Positions 56,780 through 64,000 of a DNA stretch of 64,000 nucleotides are shown piece after piece. Each line of letters begins with the position of its first letter. Position 1 is the first letter of the stretch. This DNA comes from Pseudomonas sp. (lineage in GTDB: Bacteria > Pseudomonadota > Gammaproteobacteria > Pseudomonadales > Pseudomonadaceae). Where the stretch lies: assembly GCF_028293835.1 (NCBI RefSeq), contig NZ_JAQGNX010000090.1, positions 1 to 64,000 on the forward strand. The letters are read 5' to 3'. Below the pieces are notes generated by a model, which had not been told where the DNA came from, did not search any database, and saw nothing but the letters and a program-made list of their open reading frames with translations. The position numbers and the translations under genes were made by a program.

Positions 56780-57909
56780 AGCTGTTCTCCAGCAGCGGCC
56801 AGGCAGTCAAGTAGCGCCTGGCCCATCAGTTCGCGGCGCCAGCCACGCAGCGACTCTGGTAATTGATAGGGGCCGTTGGGGTAGCCGCTTTTCAGCAGGG
56901 CTTCAAGGGTCTTTTTACGCAGCATCAGTTCAGGGGCCATGTCCAACTGCTCGGCGTGTTGCTGGCCAATTGTGCGCAAGGTCTTCAAGACGTTGGACGC
57001 TTCGATTGGCAGCGGCTCGGGCAATGCGGCAGGCCACTGTTCCGGCGGCAGGCTGGCAGCGGTCTTGATCAGCTCGATCAAAAATTCACCGTCCTGACGC
57101 ACGGTTTTAGGGTGAATGTCTTCGATTTTCGCCAGCGCGGACAGGTTGTCCGGCTGGGTCCTGGCCAACGGCCAAAGTGAGTGTTCGCGGACTACGCGGT
57201 TACGCGGCAGGTTGCGGGCGCGGGCCTCACGCTCACGCCAGGCACACAACTCGCGCAGTACCGCCAACTGAGCGCGGGATAATTTCCACGCCAGCTTGGC
57301 ATCACGGTACAGATCGTACGGGTCTGTTTCACGGCGCAGGTTAGCGACCAGTTCAGCACCGTCATCAAGCAACCAGGCGTGTTTGTCCGCGGACAACTTC
57401 GGCTGAAGAATCGCGTAAACCTCTGCCAGGTGTACGGCATCCTCAGCGGCATAACTGATTTGAGTTTCCGAGAGCGGACGCTGCAACCAATCGGAGCGCG
57501 TTTCGCCTTTGGGCAACTCGATGCCCAGTACTTCCTGGACCAGGCGCGAATAGCCCATGGAGAAACCGAGGTTCAGGTACGCAGCGGCCAGTTGTGTATC
57601 GAATAATGGCGCTGGCAGGCTGCCGGTCAAACGCAGCAGTACTTCAAGGTCTTCGCTGCACGCATGGACCACTTTGATGACGTCGGGGTTTTCCAGCAGC
57701 GCGGACAGGGGTGTCCAGTCATTGATCAGCAACGGATCGATCAGATAGGCACGAGCGCCGTCTCCAATCTGCAACAATGCGGCGATAGGATAAAAGGTGT
57801 CGACCCGCATGAACTCGGTATCGAGGGCGACGAACGGCAAAGCCTGCCACTCGACGCAATGTTGGGCAAGGCTGTCGTCGTCGCGAATCCAATGAATATC
57901 GATGGCCAC
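56776..57909 (-). CDS. rnd: Ribonuclease D
   Basis: 377 residues from the GTG at 57909, which has AAGGGAG about seven bases upstream; the longer frame to 58068 adds unrelated residues. DEDD exonuclease: Asp30 and Glu32 in ALDTEFMR, Asp in [12 protein letters not shown], and YAAEDAVHL with Tyr and Asp. One or two HRDC domains follow (about 205-290). Trims the 3' end of tRNA and other RNA. Confidence 0.94.
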   Translation of the reverse strand: MAIDIHWIRDDDSLAQHCVEWQALPFVALDTEFMRVDTFYPIAALLQIGDGARAYLIDPLLINDWTPLSALLENPDVIKVVHACSEDLEVLLRLTGSLPAPLFDTQLAAAYLNLGFSMGYSRLVQEVLGIELPKGETRSDWLQRPLSETQISYAAEDAVHLAEVYAILQPKLSADKHAWLLDDGAELVANLRRETDPYDLYRDAKLAWKLSRAQLAVLRELCAWREREARARNLPRNRVVREHSLWPLARTQPDNLSALAKIEDIHPKTVRQDGEFLIELIKTAASLPPEQWPAALPEPLPIEASNVLKTLRTIGQQHAEQLDMAPELMLRKKTLEALLKSGYPNGPYQLPESLRGWRRELMGQALLDCLAAAGEQL

Positions 57910-58037
57910 ACGGCTCTCCCTTGAAGAATGGCGCGCAGTATATATCGCATCACTGATTACCGCGCATCCGCACTGCAAGTCTTGAGCAACTTCCTGCGAT
58001 ACACCGGCTAAAAACAGACCGGTCATCGGATTAAGCC

Positions 58038-58697
58038 TTAGGCTTTTTGCAACACGTAAACCCGCCACATGGCGTAGCCAGGCAATACATCATGGTGACC
58101 CAGGATTTGAAAGCCTGCCGCGGCAAACTCACTTTCTATTTGCGTACGGCTTACTACAAAGCGATTCATCCTCAACACATCAGGTTCAATCGTCGCTCGC
58201 GCCCGCTCCAGGCGTTTGCGTCGCCACGATTTGATGTTGCCGTCTACCCACAATGCAATGATTGCCGTATCACGGGTGACGCGATGGAATTCGTGCAGGA
58301 TGGCCGCACGATGATCAGGGTCAGCGACATGGTGAAACAGCCGCATGCAGAAAATGCAGTCCACCGCATTGGCAGACAGCTCAATGGAGAGCGGTGAGGT
58401 TTGAAAGGTTTTGATCCGCTTCAACTTTTCAGCAGGAAAAGCCGCCTCGCCGATGGCTAGCATCTCTGGTGACAGATCAGCGGCCAGCACGACGCGATTG
58501 CTGTGTTCGGTCAATACTGCCCAGAAACGACCGGCACCACTGGGCAAATCAAGTACCAGCCCTGGCTCGCCCGCAATTTTTAACGCCTGACGGGCCAACT
58601 GCTCGTCACGCCAATGGGCCAACCGTCCGGAAAAACCATAAGGTCGCACAGGCTTGTCGCCGTCAGGGCCAGAGCGTAGAGCGTTAACGTTCGGCAT
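58038..58697 (-). CDS. Class I SAM-dependent methyltransferase
   Basis: 219 residues from the ATG at 58697. SAM motifs LVLDLPSGAGRFWAVL (about 48-63), VVLAADLSPEMLAIG and CIFCMRLFHHVADPDHR. Small-molecule methyltransferase of the UbiE-like group; substrate unknown. Confidence 0.85.
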   Translation of the reverse strand: MPNVNALRSGPDGDKPVRPYGFSGRLAHWRDEQLARQALKIAGEPGLVLDLPSGAGRFWAVLTEHSNRVVLAADLSPEMLAIGEAAFPAEKLKRIKTFQTSPLSIELSANAVDCIFCMRLFHHVADPDHRAAILHEFHRVTRDTAIIALWVDGNIKSWRRKRLERARATIEPDVLRMNRFVVSRTQIESEFAAAGFQILGHHDVLPGYAMWRVYVLQKA

Positions 58698-58890
58698 GAC
58701 ACTCTGCTTATAAAATAACCACTTAATGAAGTAATACCTTGCCGTAACGCGGCAGACCCAGAAAACTTCCCGAAGTGACAAACCTTAATCAGCTTTACAT
58801 CAATTTTTTGTGAAAAAAGAACAGAAAAATGTCCAGATGTAGTCTTTTTCTGTAAGAAAACATCCCGACGTTTCCCTGCATAAATTGTGG

Positions 58891-59220
58891 TTACTTAGGA
58901 TGCGCGGCAAGCCAGGCCTGCATTTGCTGGATTTCCGGGCCTTGGGACTTGATGACGTTCTCAGCCAGGGTCCGCATTTCCGGGTCTTTACCATACTTCA
59001 ACTGAATCCTGGCCATCTCGACGGCGCCCTGATGGTGGGCGAGCATTCCCTTGGCGAACGCAATATCCGGATTGGTTTCCATCATGGAGCCCTGCATGGA
59101 GCCTTGCATGTGGCCCATCGACGTCATGTACTCGTGCTGCATCGGGCTCATGTCTGCCGCCAATAACGGGCCGGACACGCAACCAAGCAGGATCAGCGCG
59201 AAGAGTTTAGATGTGTTCAT
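58891..59220 (-). CDS. DUF305 secreted protein
   Basis: 109 residues from the ATG at 59220. Signal peptide ending LLAAD, a Met-rich stretch with repeated MQGSM and HEYMTSMGHM, then the family core MLAHHQGAVEMARIQL. Met/His-rich DUF305 proteins are often linked to copper; that role is inferred. Confidence 0.88.
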   Translation of the reverse strand: MNTSKLFALILLGCVSGPLLAADMSPMQHEYMTSMGHMQGSMQGSMMETNPDIAFAKGMLAHHQGAVEMARIQLKYGKDPEMRTLAENVIKSQGPEIQQMQAWLAAHPK

Positions 59221-59289
59221 GATCACCCCGGAATAGCCAACGAATGTGAGTCGAAGGCTAAAGCTTGCCATCATGGGAAGGTCAATAGG

Positions 59290-59390
59290 ATTCGCCAACA
59301 AGTTCGCTTCCACCGGATGGCTGTACTGATCCAATTCGGCGCTTTACGGAGGTCTCGGTAGGACCGAACTTGTTCGGGAAGCCGCGCAGC
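59290..59390. repeat. Degenerate interspersed palindromes
   Basis: TTCGCCAACAAGTTCGCTTC near 59291 and TAGGACCGAACTTGTTCGGG near 59359, relics of the TGTAGGAGC family between two minus-strand genes. Confidence 0.55.
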
Positions 59391-59399
59391 GGTCGCTCT

Positions 59400-59789
59400 T
59401 TACTTAGGCGCGTACTGCATTTCACCACCACCGAAGGACCAGTCTTCGCGGTTGACCTCGACCAGGCTGATCCAGACGTCTTCTTTGCGAATTCCGGTTT
59501 TCCCGTGGATACCGTCTGCAACGGCTTTGTAAAAGGCTTTTTTAACCTCGATCGTGCGTCCGGTGCTCCAGGTCACCTGAATGAAAACGATTTTCGAGGT
59601 ATAGGTCACACCCAGATAACCGGCGGCCGGGTAGACCAGCTCATCACCCGCGTGCCGATTGACGATCTGAAACTTGTCGTCCTCAGGGACGTTGGCAGTC
59701 TGGGTCATCGCGTCGTAGATGACATCGCCGATCGCTTTGACGACTTCAGGCGTGGTGTCTGCTGCTAAATCAATTCGGACTAATGGCAT
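59400..59789 (-). CDS. Tautomerase-family protein
   Basis: 129 residues, starts MPLVRIDL, so Pro2 becomes the catalytic N-terminal proline. Longer than 4-oxalocrotonate tautomerase (about 62), like two-repeat members. Substrate unknown. Confidence 0.87.
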   Translation of the reverse strand: MPLVRIDLAADTTPEVVKAIGDVIYDAMTQTANVPEDDKFQIVNRHAGDELVYPAAGYLGVTYTSKIVFIQVTWSTGRTIEVKKAFYKAVADGIHGKTGIRKEDVWISLVEVNREDWSFGGGEMQYAPK

Positions 59790-59905
59790 GGTGGGACCTT
59801 CAGATCATGGGCAGAAAAAGAGGTGTTTGGTTGCTGAACTCAATCTAGTCTCGCCGGCGGCTCTCCACAAGCGCATAATTATTTCGATAAACATGAGAAT
59901 TACGC

Positions 59906-60829
59906 ATGCTATTCGAAGACCTGAAAGCGTTTGTTGCAGTGATCGATCACAATTCGCTGACACGTGCGGCTCAGGCGCTGTGCCTGACGCAGTCGGCGGT
60001 GTCGCGCAGAATTCAGCACCTTGAAGAGTCCCTCGACGCCAATCTGTTTGATCGCACCAGCCGCCCACCCAAAGCGACTGCGTTGGCCCAGCGCATTTAT
60101 CAACATGCAATTGTGTTGCTGCGTGACGCCGAGTATTTGCTGGACGTGCCACGGGAAGGCGCTGCGCCCAGCGGGCCATTTCGTTTGGGGTTTACACAAG
60201 TGGTGGCGGACGTGGTGTTGTTCGATGTGGTCATGAAGATGAAAGCGCAGTTCCCGGAGCTGGAAGTGCAACTGCACACTGGGCGGAGTTCTGGGCTTGA
60301 GCAGCAGATCGTTAACGGAAACCTTGATGCCGCGACGCTGATGCTGGCTTCACCTAGCCGGCTGCCTGAAGGTATTACCGGGCAATTTATAACGACCCTT
60401 GAGGTGCTGGTGGTGCAAAGCAAGCACTCGCCGTTGATTGCCAGGCATTCCGATGTGGAAGCCCTTGCCAGCCAGCCGTGGATTTTGAACCCTGAGGGCT
60501 GTGGTTACCGGGCAGCGCTGGAGCGTGCCATCGGCGATACCGGCAAAACCATTCGCCTGAGCGTCGATACCCACGGCACGGAGATGCAGCTGAAAATGGT
60601 GGCTGCCGGGTTGGGTTTGGGCTTGATTCCCCGGGATGTACTGCGCCAAAGCCGGTCGTTTGAGGAATTGACGGTGGTTGAGGTCAACGATTTCGCCCTG
60701 AGCCTCGACATATGGCTGGTACACCCAAACCAAATGGGCAACCTGAAACGCGCATTGGACATCCTGACGCAAACCGTGGTTGATGGGTTTGTTAATTATT
60801 CCGAGGCTAAATCCCTGCATCGGCAATGA
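59906..60829 (+). CDS. LysR-family regulator
   Basis: 307 residues. HTH at about 16-45 (NSLTRAAQALCLTQSAVSRR) and an effector-binding domain at about 90-295. It runs toward the GMC oxidoreductase gene and overlaps its last 23 bases. The tautomerase gene lies divergently 116 bases upstream and is a possible target. Confidence 0.92.
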   Translation: MLFEDLKAFVAVIDHNSLTRAAQALCLTQSAVSRRIQHLEESLDANLFDRTSRPPKATALAQRIYQHAIVLLRDAEYLLDVPREGAAPSGPFRLGFTQVVADVVLFDVVMKMKAQFPELEVQLHTGRSSGLEQQIVNGNLDAATLMLASPSRLPEGITGQFITTLEVLVVQSKHSPLIARHSDVEALASQPWILNPEGCGYRAALERAIGDTGKTIRLSVDTHGTEMQLKMVAAGLGLGLIPRDVLRQSRSFEELTVVEVNDFALSLDIWLVHPNQMGNLKRALDILTQTVVDGFVNYSEAKSLHRQ

Positions 60830-62417
60830 TCATTTCAGCCGCTTTTTCGGCAATCATCAGTGTCGGCGAGCAGGTGTTGCCTGAGACGATGTTGGGCATG
60901 ATCGAGGCGTCTACCACCCGCAAGCCTGCAATGCCGTGTACCCGCAGGCGCTCATCCACCACCGCGTCAATGCCCTGGCCCATTTTGCAGGTGCCGACGG
61001 GATGGAAAATCGTGGTGCCGATACTGCGTGCGGCTTGACGTAACTCGTCCTCGGTTTGCAGGCTCACACCGGGCAAATACTCAACGGGCTCAAAACGGGC
61101 CAATGCCGGGGCGGCGGCAATGCGGCGGGTCAGGCGAATGGCGTCGGCTGCGATCCTCAGGTCCTCGTCATTACTCAGGTAGTTTGGCCGAATCGACGGT
61201 GCATCTTCCAGGCGGGCAGAACGAATTTCCACCGTGCCGCGACTCTGTGGACGGAGGTTGCACACCGATGCCGTGAACGCCGCAAAGGAATGCAGCGGTT
61301 CACCGAAACGCTCCAGGGAAAGCGGCTGCACGTGGTATTGAAGGTTTGCCGATTGCTGTTCCGGCCCGGAACGGGCAAAAGCGCCCAATTGACTCGGGGC
61401 CATGGCCAACGGGCCACTGCGATTGATTGCATAGCGCAGGCCCATGTTCATCTTGCCCCACAGGCTGCCGACCAATTGATTAAGGGTTTTTCCGTTGCCG
61501 ATTTTATAAATCAAGCGCAACTGCAAATGGTCCTGCAGGTTGCTGCCCACGCCTGGCAACTCATGGCGTACGCCGATGCCTAGTTTTTCCAGCAACGGTC
61601 GGGGCCCTATTCCCGAGCGTTGCAATAGCGCTGGCGAACCAATGGAGCCACACGACAACAGAATTTCCCGGCGTGCACGGAAATGCTCCTCACGCCCACC
61701 CACCTGCGCGACCACGGCGCTGGCTCGACCGTTTTCCAATTCAATCCGCGACGCCTCAACCCCGGTCAGCACCGTCAGGTTTTTGCGCTGCACAATCGGT
61801 CGTAAAAACGCTTTCGAGGCATTCCAGCGCACGCCCCGCCGTTGGTTGACCTGAAAGTAGCTGCAGCCTTCATTGTCGCCGCCGTTGAAATCCTCGACGG
61901 AGGCGATTCCAGCCTCGGCAGCAGCGTCGCGAAAAGCGTCCAAAATGCCCCATGACAAACGCTGTTGTTCCACCCGCCATTCGCCGTCAGCGCTGTGCAT
62001 GTCCGAATTACCGGCGTAGTGGTTTTCCGAGCGCTTGAACATTGGCAACACATGGTCCCAGTCCCAACCGCTATTGCCCTGGGCCGCCCACGCGTCGTAA
62101 TCACCGGCCTGGCCGCGCATGTAGATCATGCCGTTGATCGACGAACTACCGCCCAGCACTCGGCCTCGCGGGTAATTCAGCGACCGCCCGTTGAGACCGG
62201 GCTCGGCATCGGTTTTGAAACACCAGTCAGTCCGTGGATTGCCGATGCAGTAGAGATAGCCCACCGGAATATGAATCCAGTGGTAATTGTCTTGTCCGCC
62301 GGCTTCGAGCAGCAGCACTCGATGCCCAGGGTTTTTTGACAGTCGATTGGCCAATAAACAACCAGCAGGCCCGGCACCGACAATCACGTAATCGTAGAGC
62401 TCAGCCGTGGCTTGCAT
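60807..62417 (-). CDS. GMC-family FAD oxidoreductase (choline-dehydrogenase-like)
   Basis: 536 residues from the ATG at 62417, which has GAGGG about five bases upstream. FAD motif GAGPAG (14-19) and LLEAGG, GMC signatures GRVLGGSSSINGMIYMRG and LLSCGSIGSPALLQRSG, and the C-terminal active-site segment TIFHPVGTCKMG. Oxidises an alcohol; choline is not assured, since no betB or betI is nearby. Confidence 0.92.
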   Translation of the reverse strand: MQATAELYDYVIVGAGPAGCLLANRLSKNPGHRVLLLEAGGQDNYHWIHIPVGYLYCIGNPRTDWCFKTDAEPGLNGRSLNYPRGRVLGGSSSINGMIYMRGQAGDYDAWAAQGNSGWDWDHVLPMFKRSENHYAGNSDMHSADGEWRVEQQRLSWGILDAFRDAAAEAGIASVEDFNGGDNEGCSYFQVNQRRGVRWNASKAFLRPIVQRKNLTVLTGVEASRIELENGRASAVVAQVGGREEHFRARREILLSCGSIGSPALLQRSGIGPRPLLEKLGIGVRHELPGVGSNLQDHLQLRLIYKIGNGKTLNQLVGSLWGKMNMGLRYAINRSGPLAMAPSQLGAFARSGPEQQSANLQYHVQPLSLERFGEPLHSFAAFTASVCNLRPQSRGTVEIRSARLEDAPSIRPNYLSNDEDLRIAADAIRLTRRIAAAPALARFEPVEYLPGVSLQTEDELRQAARSIGTTIFHPVGTCKMGQGIDAVVDERLRVHGIAGLRVVDASIMPNIVSGNTCSPTLMIAEKAAEMIIADAGI

Positions 62418-62469
62418 GAATCCCTCGCTGATCTTTTTTATTGTTATCAGCGCCAAGCTATAAGGTGTT

Positions 62470-62516
62470 TTGGAAGAAAAAGAAAGGCCGCTGCACGTTG
62501 CCGTACAGCGGCCTTA
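62470..62516 (-). terminator. Terminator of the malic enzyme gene
   Basis: AAGGCCGCTG at 62484-62493 pairs perfectly with CAGCGGCCTT at 62506-62515; on the minus strand the hairpin is followed by a T-rich TTTCTTTTTCTTCC. Confidence 0.88.
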
Positions 62517-62546
62517 TTTATCGACGTGGTTCAGCGCTGAGAATAA

Positions 62547-64000
62547 TCAGACCGAACGACGACGATAGGTGCGGTAGTTCGGCATCCAGAAGTTACGCTC
62601 GATTGCCGCCTGCAACACCTCTTCGGAGGTTTCCAGCGCCAGGCCTTCCGCCTGCGCTTCCTTGGCCACGGCCAACGCGATTTTGCGGCTGACTTCCTGA
62701 ATATCTTTCAGCGGCGGCAATACCGCATCACCCAGACCGGTGACCACTGGCGAGCATTCCGCCAGTGCATTGGAGGCAGCCATCAGCATCTTGTCGGTAA
62801 TGCGCGATGCCTTGCTGGCAATCACGCCCAAGCCGATCCCAGGGAAGATGTACGAGTTGTTGCATTGGGCGATATGAATCGTACGACCATTGAATTCAAC
62901 CGGGGCGAACGGGCTACCGGTTGCAACCAACGCATTGCCGTCGGTCCAGCGCAGGATTTCTTCTGGCGTGGCTTCGACTTTCGACGTCGGGTTGGACATC
63001 GGCATTACCAGTGGTTTGGCGCAATGCTTGTGCATTTCGCGGATCACTTGTTCGGTGAACAGACCGCGCTGACCTGAAACGCCGATCAATACCGTGGCAT
63101 TGGCGTTGCTGACAACATCGAGCAAGGTGGGGAAGGACTCAGTGCCCCAGCTCGCCACATCGGCGGTTTTCTGCGCCAGACGGGATTGGAAGTCCAGTAA
63201 GCCATCCATTTTGTCGGTCAGTAAACCGTGACGGTCGACCATGAAGATGCGTTTGCGCGCTTCGCTTTCGCTCAGGCCTTCGATCTTCATCGCTGCAATA
63301 ATGTGCTCGGCGATACCGCAACCTGCAGAGCCCGCGCCCACGAACACTACAACTTGTTGACCCAGGGTTTCGCTCTTGGCTTTGCACGCCGCCAGCAGCG
63401 TGCCGACAGCCACCGAAGCGGTGCCTTGAATGTCGTCGTTGAAGCAGCACAGCTCGTCGCGGTACTTCTCCAGCAACGGCATCGCATTGGACTGGGCGAA
63501 GTCTTCAAACTGCAACAACACTTCAGGCCAGCGACGCTGAACAGCTTCGATGAACAGTGCAACGAAGTCGTTGTATTCCTGACCCGTTACCCGCTCATGG
63601 CGCCAGCCCATGTACATCGGGTCGTCGAGCAGTTCGCGGTTGTTGGTGCCGACGTCCAGCACGATGGGCAAGGTGTAGGCCGGGCTGATGCCGCCGCACG
63701 CGGTGTAAAGCGACAGTTTGCCAATGGGAATACCCATGCCGCCGATGCCTTGGTCACCCAGACCGAGGATGCGTTCGCTGTCGGTGACCACGATGATCTT
63801 GATCTGATCCTTGGTTGCGCTGCGCAGGATGTCATCAATGCGGTCGCGTTCCGGATACGAGATAAACAACCCTCGGTGGGTGCGGTAGATCTTCGAGAAT
63901 TCCTGACACGCCTGGCCAACCGTTGGGGTGTAGATGATCGGCAGCATTGTATCGAGGTGCGAGTCGAGCAGACGGAAGAACAACGTTTCGTTGTTGTCCT
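62547..64000 (-). CDS. maeA: NAD-dependent malic enzyme, 5' end outside window
   Basis: At least 483 of about 563 expected residues; the frame stays open through NNETLFFRL to the right edge, so the true start lies beyond it. Oxidative decarboxylation of malate to pyruvate. Signatures: [17 protein letters not shown], the catalytic-region lysine and acids in [11 protein letters not shown] and [14 protein letters not shown], and the NAD loop [13 protein letters not shown]. The two arginine-rich C-terminal residues YRTYRRRSV end the protein. Confidence 0.95.
   Translation of the reverse strand, partial: DNNETLFFRLLDSHLDTMLPIIYTPTVGQACQEFSKIYRTHRGLFISYPERDRIDDILRSATKDQIKIIVVTDSERILGLGDQGIGGMGIPIGKLSLYTACGGISPAYTLPIVLDVGTNNRELLDDPMYMGWRHERVTGQEYNDFVALFIEAVQRRWPEVLLQFEDFAQSNAMPLLEKYRDELCCFNDDIQGTASVAVGTLLAACKAKSETLGQQVVVFVGAGSAGCGIAEHIIAAMKIEGLSESEARKRIFMVDRHGLLTDKMDGLLDFQSRLAQKTADVASWGTESFPTLLDVVSNANATVLIGVSGQRGLFTEQVIREMHKHCAKPLVMPMSNPTSKVEATPEEILRWTDGNALVATGSPFAPVEFNGRTIHIAQCNNSYIFPGIGLGVIASKASRITDKMLMAASNALAECSPVVTGLGDAVLPPLKDIQEVSRKIALAVAKEAQAEGLALETSEEVLQAAIERNFWMPNYRTYRRRSV

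Noticed and set aside
1..64000. CRISPR arrays, prophage, insertion sequences, restriction or phage-defence clusters
   Set aside because: No regular spacer repeats, no transposase, integrase, capsid, Cas or restriction-type genes were found in any frame.

Overview
The window looks like a chromosomal segment of a Pseudomonas, most likely from the fluorescens group. The evidence is the set of protein types: Prc, RdgC, AceK, a MxtR/CrbS-type acetate sensor kinase, LpxO, PxpABC, OprB-free core metabolism, YcgL/RNase D, NAD-malic enzyme. Short interspersed palindromes of the TGTAGGAGCC...GTTGGCG type, typical of pseudomonads, also occur in many intergenic gaps. Nearly all of it is ordinary chromosome. 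I see no prophage, insertion sequence, integron or CRISPR array.

Layout. 0-3.7 kb: an autotransporter adhesin behind a promoter carrying four TCCTACA/TGTAGGA heptamers, then a quinone oxidoreductase. 3.8-11 kb: the tail protease Prc with a strong terminator, an EAL-CBS-GGDEF protein, a tightly overlapped three-gene operon (HTH protein, unknown protein, Sel1-repeat protein), a DUF1232 protein, a 450-bp non-coding gap with a pair of perfect inverted DnaA boxes, and an FKBP lipoprotein. 11-18.6 kb: a di-haem cytochrome plus catalase-like membrane protein pair, then a LacI/inositol-dehydrogenase operon divergent from an SDR/phytanoyl-dioxygenase operon. 18.7-24.7 kb: tRNA-Val and tRNA-Asp, rdgC, a BASS transporter, a guanidinium exporter under a guanidine-II riboswitch, an MFS-acyltransferase fusion and a TDT transporter. 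25-35.6 kb: the acetate-type sensor kinase convergent with aceK, a DMT exporter, lpxO, cysK, a DUF748 protein, and a DUF2442-HTH gene whose upstream DUF4160 partner is interrupted by a TAG codon and preceded by a perfect palindrome. 35.8-40 kb: a MoxR/VWA pair, a terminator, and then a visibly AT-richer patch with a decayed secreted-protein gene and an unrecognised 227-residue protein.

40-64 kb: the pxpABC oxoprolinase operon, several small conserved genes, ptrB, a CNB-only protein, a spermidine-synthase-like protein, an iorAB-type molybdenum hydroxylase with its three-haem cytochrome, yajD, an RNA methyltransferase, nitroreductase, hydroxyacid dehydrogenase, ycgL-rnd, a methyltransferase, DUF305 and tautomerase proteins, a LysR/GMC oxidoreductase pair overlapping tail to tail, and the 3' part of NAD-malic enzyme, which runs off the right edge.

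Functional links that can be argued: acetate sensing (MxtR) beside AceK, the switch for the glyoxylate bypass; the riboswitch with its guanidinium exporter; iorAB with its electron-accepting cytochrome; pxpABC as a complete 5-oxoproline hydrolysing complex. The most unusual items are the DUF4160/DUF2442-HTH locus with palindrome, the HTH/unknown/Sel1 operon, the paired DnaA boxes, the heptamer array before the autotransporter and the AT-rich patch at 38-40 kb. All assignments are by reading motifs, without database searches.
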